A DNA stretch of 16,950 bases from CANKHA01 sp034668825. GTDB taxonomy: Bacteria > Pseudomonadota > Alphaproteobacteria > Rhizobiales > Xanthobacteraceae. Position 1 is the stretch's first letter. The number at the start of each line of letters is the position of its first letter. The position numbers and the translations under genes were made by a program. A model generated the notes under the pieces. That model was given only the letters and a program-made list of their open reading frames with translations, was not told where the DNA came from and searched no databases. Below, one piece after another: positions 12,968 through 16,950 of this stretch. The stretch is taken from positions 1 to 16,950 of the forward strand of contig JAXDOR010000166.1 in the NCBI GenBank assembly GCA_034668825.1, read 5' to 3'.

Positions 12968-14143
12968 ATGCGTCCTATTGCCCAGCCACGACCGTCTTCG
13001 CCGAGCGAGCGCGGGAGTCAGGCTCTCATGCAACCGGGCTTGGACGCCCAGGACGCGGTGGTGAAGCTTGGTCGAATTGCAGCAAGCGCTTTCCCGCTCA
13101 GCGGCTTGGACTGCGAAGTCGACACTGTCGCCGACCTGTCCTGGGATCAACTCGCCAATGAATTCGAGGATCTGAACTACGACCAGATTGGCTGCTATTC
13201 CGCAGGGCAGTGGGGAAAGCGCATCAGCCATTTGCTATTGCGCCAACAGGGCGTGCCCGTGGCTGGGGCACGTACCGCCATCATCACACTGCCTGGCTTC
13301 AAAAGGGGGCTCGCATTTTTGCGCTTCGGGCCGTTCTGGCGCCGGCGCGACGGCGCCGCGGACCTTGCCGTTTACCGAGCGGCGATTGCCGCTTTAGTCG
13401 AGGAATATTGCGTCCGCCGTGGCCATTGTCTCACGGTCATTCCGCGTCCCAATCCGGAATTCTATCAGCAGGAACGTCAAGTCCTATCTGACTTCGGTTT
13501 CTCCGTGCGGCGAGCGTTCCCGGATCCCAATCGCTATTTGATTGATCTGTCGCTTGACGAAGACGCGCAGATGCGCAGTTTCGAGCAGAAATGGCGCTAC
13601 AATCTTCGCCAGGCGCTGGCTCATGAGTTCGAGATTCGGCTGTGCGAGAGCGATGCGGATGTTCGCGCCTTTCAGTCGCTGCATGCGACCATGGTGACGA
13701 GGAAAGGTTTCTACAACCACGATATGGTGCATCTGTTGCCGGAACTCGCGGCACAGCTACCCGAAGGGTTGCGTCCCAGAATCGCTTTGGCGTTCCACCA
13801 AGGCCGGCCAGTCGGCGGCGCGGCTATCGCGCTTCTGGGAGACACCGCCTATTACGTTTTCGGCGGCAGCGACAGCGCCGCGCTCTCCCTGAAGGGGGGA
13901 TATGCCCTGCAGTGGTGGATCATCCGCTGGCTCTCCAGCCAAAATGTCCGCTGGTATGATCTCGGCGGCGAGGCCCAGGAGCCCGGCCTGCGCCAATTCA
14001 AGAAGGGGCTCGTGGGCAAGCGTGGCGCAGTGGTGACCATGGCCGGCGAGTATGATTTTTGGACGCAGACATCGGGGCGTCTGATGGCTGATGCCATTTA
14101 TGGCATCCGCGGGGCGCAGCGAATCATGCGCAGCTGGCGTTAG
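12968..14143 (+). CDS. FemAB-like GNAT-fold acyltransferase
   Basis: A 391-residue cytoplasmic protein with the twin-GNAT layout of the FemAB/FemX family. The signature near the centre is FEQKWRYNLRQALAHEFEIR (205-224). The C-terminal acyltransferase domain carries GRPVGGAAIALLGDTAYYVF, KGGYALQWWIIRW, and WYDLGGEAQEPGLRQFKKGL (329-348), which resembles the conserved YDfgG...FK block. Family members transfer an aminoacyl or acyl group, for example onto peptidoglycan precursors. In Gram-negative bacteria related proteins also occur in polysaccharide clusters. AAAGGG lies shortly before the ATG at 12968; the ATG at 13028 is a weaker alternative. Co-orientation with a bactofilin gene 0.4 kb upstream suggests an envelope role, but substrate and partner are unknown. 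Confidence 0.8.
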   Translation: MRPIAQPRPSSPSERGSQALMQPGLDAQDAVVKLGRIAASAFPLSGLDCEVDTVADLSWDQLANEFEDLNYDQIGCYSAGQWGKRISHLLLRQQGVPVAGARTAIITLPGFKRGLAFLRFGPFWRRRDGAADLAVYRAAIAALVEEYCVRRGHCLTVIPRPNPEFYQQERQVLSDFGFSVRRAFPDPNRYLIDLSLDEDAQMRSFEQKWRYNLRQALAHEFEIRLCESDADVRAFQSLHATMVTRKGFYNHDMVHLLPELAAQLPEGLRPRIALAFHQGRPVGGAAIALLGDTAYYVFGGSDSAALSLKGGYALQWWIIRWLSSQNVRWYDLGGEAQEPGLRQFKKGLVGKRGAVVTMAGEYDFWTQTSGRLMADAIYGIRGAQRIMRSWR

Positions 14144-14294
14144 CTCACCCCGATAGCAGCGACTACCCGGCTTGCCGGTTTAGAAAGACTCCACCCGCCT
14201 CATAACTGCGCTGGAATGCGCCTTATCTTGTGACGGACGCAGAAACGCATTTCTCTGCATTGCGTTGGCAGCCAGCATTGATAAGTTGGCGATC

Positions 14295-14864
14295 ATGTGG
14301 GGACGATCGCGCGTGAGCAAAGCCAAAGCCGAGGAAGGGCCGCCGCCTCGGCTCAAGGATGCCGTCCGCCAAGCGCGGATCGAGACGGCGGAGCGGACCA
14401 GCGTCGTCGTCGACCTGCGCGATGCTGAGGTCGCGCGGCTGGAGTTACTCAACGAAGCCCTGGATCCGATATTCACGGAGATTTCCGCCGAGATCGAGCT
14501 ATTCGATCGTGGCATTACCCGGGGTGATACGCCGCGGTTGTGGATTGATGCTATTGCGCATGTGGCGATGGGCCGCGACAAGCGCCTCTATCGGTTTGTG
14601 CAGGACACCAGTTACGGCCGCCGCGTGATTGCGGAGTCGTTCGAGATTGAGAAGATCGTCGATGCCGTGACGAGTTATATCGCGCGTCGGCTGGTCGATC
14701 GTGAGCACGCATTAGCGGCGGGATCTACGTTTCCCGATCTCACCCTGCGGGCATACCGCCGCCGCCGGCGCTGGGGCGCCTTGAAAGCCTTCATTTTCGG
14801 GCTGATCGTCGGCATCGCCGCGCTATTCGCCATCGCCTGGCGCTTTGCGGCCCCGCCTAGCTGA
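14295..14864 (+). CDS. conserved hypothetical protein with one C-terminal membrane helix
   Basis: I do not recognise a named family, although the look (MWGRSR start, KAEEGPPPRLKDAVRQARIE) resembles conserved Bradyrhizobium proteins. From the ATG at 14295 it has 189 residues; the frame is open from a TTG at 14265, which has no better ribosome-binding site. The N-terminal two-thirds is charged and probably helical (TAERTSVVVDLRDAEVARLE, LNEALDPIFTEISAEIELFD). A conserved-looking middle reads GDTPRLWIDAIAHVAMGRDK and FVQDTSYGRR. A basic patch AYRRRRRW is followed by one hydrophobic helix (ALKAFIFGLIVGIAALFAIA), so it is probably tail-anchored in the inner membrane with its bulk in the cytoplasm. 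Its stop overlaps the convergent phosphoesterase stop by 8 bases. Confidence 0.75.
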   Translation: MWGRSRVSKAKAEEGPPPRLKDAVRQARIETAERTSVVVDLRDAEVARLELLNEALDPIFTEISAEIELFDRGITRGDTPRLWIDAIAHVAMGRDKRLYRFVQDTSYGRRVIAESFEIEKIVDAVTSYIARRLVDREHALAAGSTFPDLTLRAYRRRRRWGALKAFIFGLIVGIAALFAIAWRFAAPPS

Positions 14865-15741
14865 GCATCTGCCGGGATAATTCGACAATATCCCCCGTTT
14901 CGCGGTGAAACCCCCGCGAAATGGCCTCGCATTGCCAAGCGCCGGGCGCTCGCGTGATCCGGTAAAGCCGATACGCCGCCGGGTCTTCGCTATGCCCGCG
15001 CGGGGTTGACGCCGACGGCACCCCGACCGCCGGTATGCGGCCTTGCGGCCCTTCGAGCCAGGCGAGCGAATGCCGGTGGTTATGGCCATGCAGCACCAAC
15101 TCGGCGCCCTGGTCGGCCAGCACGCCTCGAAAGGCTTCCGCGTCCACTAGGCGCCGGAGATGGGGCGCGGATCCGCTCGCGGGGGGGTGATGGATCAGCA
15201 CCACCCGGAATAGCCCCTCGGCGGCGAGGCCGGATAACAGGCCCGAAAACCGCGCCAATTGCTCGGCTCCCAACAGCCCCGTGGCCATGAGTGGCCCGGT
15301 CGGCACGGCCGTCGAAAGCCCGATCAGCGCCACCGGCCCGCGCCGCCGCACAGACGGAAACCCCTCCGCACCCGCGTCGCTGCGCATGAAATCCGCCCAA
15401 TGGCGCTCCGCATGCAGCGCCATTGCCCGTACATAGGCGTCATGATTGCCGGGCACGAGGCTCACGTCCGCCGCCGGCCCCAAGCCTTCGAGCCACGGTC
15501 GCGCGTGGCCGAATTCCGTATCGAGTGAGATATTGACGAGGTCGCCGGTGACCGCGATGTGGTCCGGCGCCGCCGCCTTTAAGTCCTGCACCAGTGCGGC
15601 CAATATGTCGCCGCGATGCAGCCAGCGCCGCTTGCGATGCCAGTTGAGAAAGCCCAGCACCTGTTTGCCGGCGAGTTCGGACAGTCGCGGTACCGGCATC
15701 GGCCCGAGATGCGGGTCGGACAGATGCGCCAGCGTGAACAT
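14857..15741 (-). CDS. calcineurin-like metallophosphoesterase
   Basis: The true start is the ATG at 15741, giving 294 residues. The open frame extends to 15993, but that extension is an Arg/His-rich shadow of the upstream mbfA gene. All metal-binding blocks of the calcineurin-like superfamily are present: LSDPHLG (7-13, Asp9 and His11), TGDLVN (65-70, Asp67), PGNHD (97-101), LIHHPP (182-187) and LHGHNH (217-222). The enzyme uses a dinuclear metal centre to cleave phosphomono- or diesters. Class III cyclic nucleotide phosphodiesterases look like this, but the substrate cannot be fixed. Only 5 bases separate it from the mbfA stop and no promoter is visible between them, so it is probably cotranscribed with mbfA and subject to its iron control. 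Confidence 0.88.
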   Translation of the reverse strand: MFTLAHLSDPHLGPMPVPRLSELAGKQVLGFLNWHRKRRWLHRGDILAALVQDLKAAAPDHIAVTGDLVNISLDTEFGHARPWLEGLGPAADVSLVPGNHDAYVRAMALHAERHWADFMRSDAGAEGFPSVRRRGPVALIGLSTAVPTGPLMATGLLGAEQLARFSGLLSGLAAEGLFRVVLIHHPPASGSAPHLRRLVDAEAFRGVLADQGAELVLHGHNHRHSLAWLEGPQGRIPAVGVPSASTPRGHSEDPAAYRLYRITRAPGAWQCEAISRGFHRETGDIVELSRQMLS

Positions 15742-15746
15742 CGCCG

Positions 15747-16703
15747 TCAGGCGCTGCCGATCAGGATGCCGGCGAGAAAGACCAGCGTGCCGCCGACGAC
15801 GATCTGGAACGCGGCGGAGAAAAACGGCGTGTCCATGTAGCGGTAGCGGATATAGGAGATGGCCACGAGCTCGACCGCGACGACGATGACGGCCAGCACC
15901 GTGGCGATCCAGAAATCGGGAATGAGATAGGGCAGGGTGTGGCCGACGCCGCCGATGGTGGTCATGATGCCCGTCACCATGCCGCGCACCCAAGGCGTGC
16001 CCCGGCCGGTCAGCGAGCCGTCGTCGGACGCAGCCTCGGCAAAACCCATGGAAATACCGGCGCCGACCGAAGCGGCCATGCCGACCAGGAAGGTCTCCCA
16101 GGTGTGATGGGTGGCAAAGGCGGCGGCGAATAGCGGCGCCAGCGTCGACACCGAACCGTCCATGAGGCCGACGAGGCCCGGCTGCACATATTGCAACAGG
16201 AACATCCGCCGCGCGGTTTCGTCTTCGCGTTCGCGCGCGGTCCTGGTGAGAATCTGCTCCTCGAGCTTTTGCGCGAGATTTTCGTGCTCGCTTTCGATCT
16301 CCGCCAGTTCGTCCAGGAGTTTGCGAACGGAGGCGTCGCGGGTGGTTTCCGCCGCCTTGCGGTAGAAGCGCCCGGCTTCGAATTCCATGGCCTCGGCGTA
16401 TTTACGCACCTCATCGAGATTGAGCGGACCCATCAGCCAGATCGCCGGCTTGTTGATGAAGCCCTTGACATCCTGGCGGCGGATCAGCGGCAGATAGTCG
16501 CCAAATTTCGAGCGATAGAGATCGAACAGCATGCTGCGATGGCGCACTTCCTCGTCCGCCATCTCATCGAATACCTTGGCGGAAGCGGGAAATTGCGCGC
16601 GCAAGCCTTCGGCGAATCCCCGATAGATGCGGCTATCCTCCTCCTCATTGGAGATTGCGAGCGCGAGGATTTCCTGCTCGGTCAAATCGGCGAAGCGCTT
16701 CAC
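15747..16703 (-). CDS. mbfA: MbfA: membrane-bound ferritin-like/VIT1 iron exporter
   Basis: A 318-residue fusion of an N-terminal rubrerythrin/ferritin-like domain (about 1-150) and a C-terminal VIT1/CCC1 transporter domain (about 165-318) with several hydrophobic helices, such as TVLAVIVVAVELVAISY and VVGGTLVFLAGILIG. Di-iron ligand candidates are Glu20, Glu52-x2-His55, Glu107 or Glu109, and Glu137-x2-His140. The VIT1 part contains GLMDGSVSTLAPL and ISMGFAEAASDDGSLTGRG. In Bradyrhizobium and Agrobacterium MbfA exports iron from the cytoplasm and protects against iron and peroxide stress. The start is GTG at 16703, with AGAGG 7 bases upstream. An iron-control-element-like palindrome lies 40 bases before the start (16743-16759), matching known Irr control of mbfA. 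A phosphoesterase gene follows immediately. Confidence 0.93.
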   Translation of the reverse strand: MKRFADLTEQEILALAISNEEEDSRIYRGFAEGLRAQFPASAKVFDEMADEEVRHRSMLFDLYRSKFGDYLPLIRRQDVKGFINKPAIWLMGPLNLDEVRKYAEAMEFEAGRFYRKAAETTRDASVRKLLDELAEIESEHENLAQKLEEQILTRTAREREDETARRMFLLQYVQPGLVGLMDGSVSTLAPLFAAAFATHHTWETFLVGMAASVGAGISMGFAEAASDDGSLTGRGTPWVRGMVTGIMTTIGGVGHTLPYLIPDFWIATVLAVIVVAVELVAISYIRYRYMDTPFFSAAFQIVVGGTLVFLAGILIGSA

Positions 16704-16742
16704 GTCGGCCTCTTGGGACTGGGGGAACCGGAAGTCTGCTAT

Positions 16743-16759
16743 ATTGGAAATATTCTAAT
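16743..16759. promoter_or_regulatory. iron control element (ICE)-like palindrome, probable Irr site
   Basis: ATTGGAA-ATA-TTCTAAT is an inverted repeat with one mismatched pair and resembles the rhizobial ICE, which I recall as TTTAGAA-N3-TTCTAAA; on the minus strand it reads ATTAGAA-TAT-TTCCAAT. It lies between mbfA (start 16703, minus) and the NUDIX-like gene (start 16803, plus), 40-43 bases from each. In relatives Irr represses mbfA at low iron through such a site. Confidence 0.65.
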
Positions 16760-16802
16760 GCAGGAAGGGCACTATGGCGGGTTGGCGAGGGAAAAGACGG
16801 CA

Positions 16803-16950
16803 ATGCCTGTGAAAGTTCCACGTCTGCGGGGCAGGATTATCGCCAGAATCCTGCATTTTTATTGGCGCTTTGCGCGCGGGATGACGCTCGGCGTCCGTGC
16901 CGTCGTGATCGATGCCGAGCGGCGCATCTTCCTGGTCAAGCACAGCTATG
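16803..16950 (+). CDS. probable NUDIX hydrolase, N-terminal part (3' truncated)
   Basis: The frame opens with ATG at 16803 and runs off the window, showing 49 residues. A basic start (MPVKVPRLRGRIIARILHFY) leads to MTLGVRAVVIDAERRIFLVK with HSY at the edge, which is how the first beta strands of NUDIX-domain hydrolases look just before the NUDIX box. The box itself would lie beyond the window, so the catalytic residues cannot be checked. GAGGG is 12 or more bases upstream, a rather distant ribosome-binding site. A 12-codon frame from 16774 to 16812, with the better-placed AGGAAGG upstream, overlaps this start in another frame. It is divergent from mbfA and shares the ICE-like region, though iron control of this gene is unproven. 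Confidence 0.65.
   Translation, partial: MPVKVPRLRGRIIARILHFYWRFARGMTLGVRAVVIDAERRIFLVKHSY

Noticed and set aside
14167..14178. CCGG-CTTG-CCGG hairpin after the FemAB-like gene as a terminator
   Set aside because: The stem is four pairs with only TTTA afterwards; too weak to claim.
15742..15993. 84-codon N-terminal extension of the phosphoesterase frame
   Set aside because: The extension lies inside mbfA, is almost pure Arg/His/Gly text typical of an out-of-frame shadow, and the phosphoesterase fold begins directly at the ATG at 15741.
16774..16812. 12-codon frame with AGGAAGG upstream, overlapping the NUDIX-like start, as a leader peptide
   Set aside because: The peptide has no run of regulatory codons, and a single short frame near an intergenic purine-rich stretch is weak evidence.

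Overview
The window reads like the chromosome of a GC-rich alphaproteobacterium, most likely a Bradyrhizobium-type member of the Hyphomicrobiales (Nitrobacteraceae or Xanthobacteraceae). Four things point there: a rhizobial-type membrane ferritin/VIT1 gene (mbfA) with an Irr-like iron box, two paralogous DUF6494-type small proteins, small proteins resembling ones I recall from Bradyrhizobium genomes, and GGAAC-N16/17-CGTT promoters of the alphaproteobacterial general stress sigma factor EcfG. No database search was possible, so family names rest on motif recognition. I saw no tRNA, rRNA, CRISPR array, insertion sequence or phage gene. Coding density is high, with no gene-free stretch above 300 bases.

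Layout. 1-1962 (+): the end of a luciferase-like flavin monooxygenase gene, then an alpha/beta hydrolase and a flavin reductase, joined by overlapping stop/start codons. They look like a two-component FMNH2-dependent monooxygenase operon. 1972-3042 (-): a periplasmic ABC solute-binding protein without its transporter. 3175-3903: a 56-residue membrane protein (-) and a small exported proline-rich protein (+), divergent around two back-to-back EcfG-type promoters. 3914-5470 (-): an exported S10 serine carboxypeptidase-like protein. 5507-5713 (-) and 5843-6367 (+): a DUF6494 protein and an exported GlcG/HbpS-like protein, separated by a region with a perfect 14-bp palindrome.

6597-8876 (+): egtB and egtD of ergothioneine synthesis. 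8914-11560 (+): an FAH-family hydrolase, an NAD(P)H-dependent FMN reductase and a gentisate/salicylate 1,2-dioxygenase-like cupin, which together fit ring cleavage followed by acylpyruvate hydrolysis. 11633-11839 (-): a second DUF6494 protein. 12077-14864 (+): a bactofilin (TTG start), a lone BrnA-type antitoxin, a FemAB-like acyltransferase and a conserved protein with one C-terminal membrane helix. 14857-16703 (-): mbfA followed by a metallophosphoesterase 5 bases behind it. 16803-16950 (+): the beginning of a probable NUDIX hydrolase gene, divergent from mbfA across an iron-control-element-like palindrome.

Overall this is an accessory-metabolism and stress region (flavin oxygenases, ring cleavage, ergothioneine, iron efflux, general stress response). 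I found no complete defence or mobile system. The strongest under-described signals are the divergent EcfG promoter pair with an apparently leaderless gene, the unannotated 56-residue membrane protein, and the two DUF6494 paralogues.
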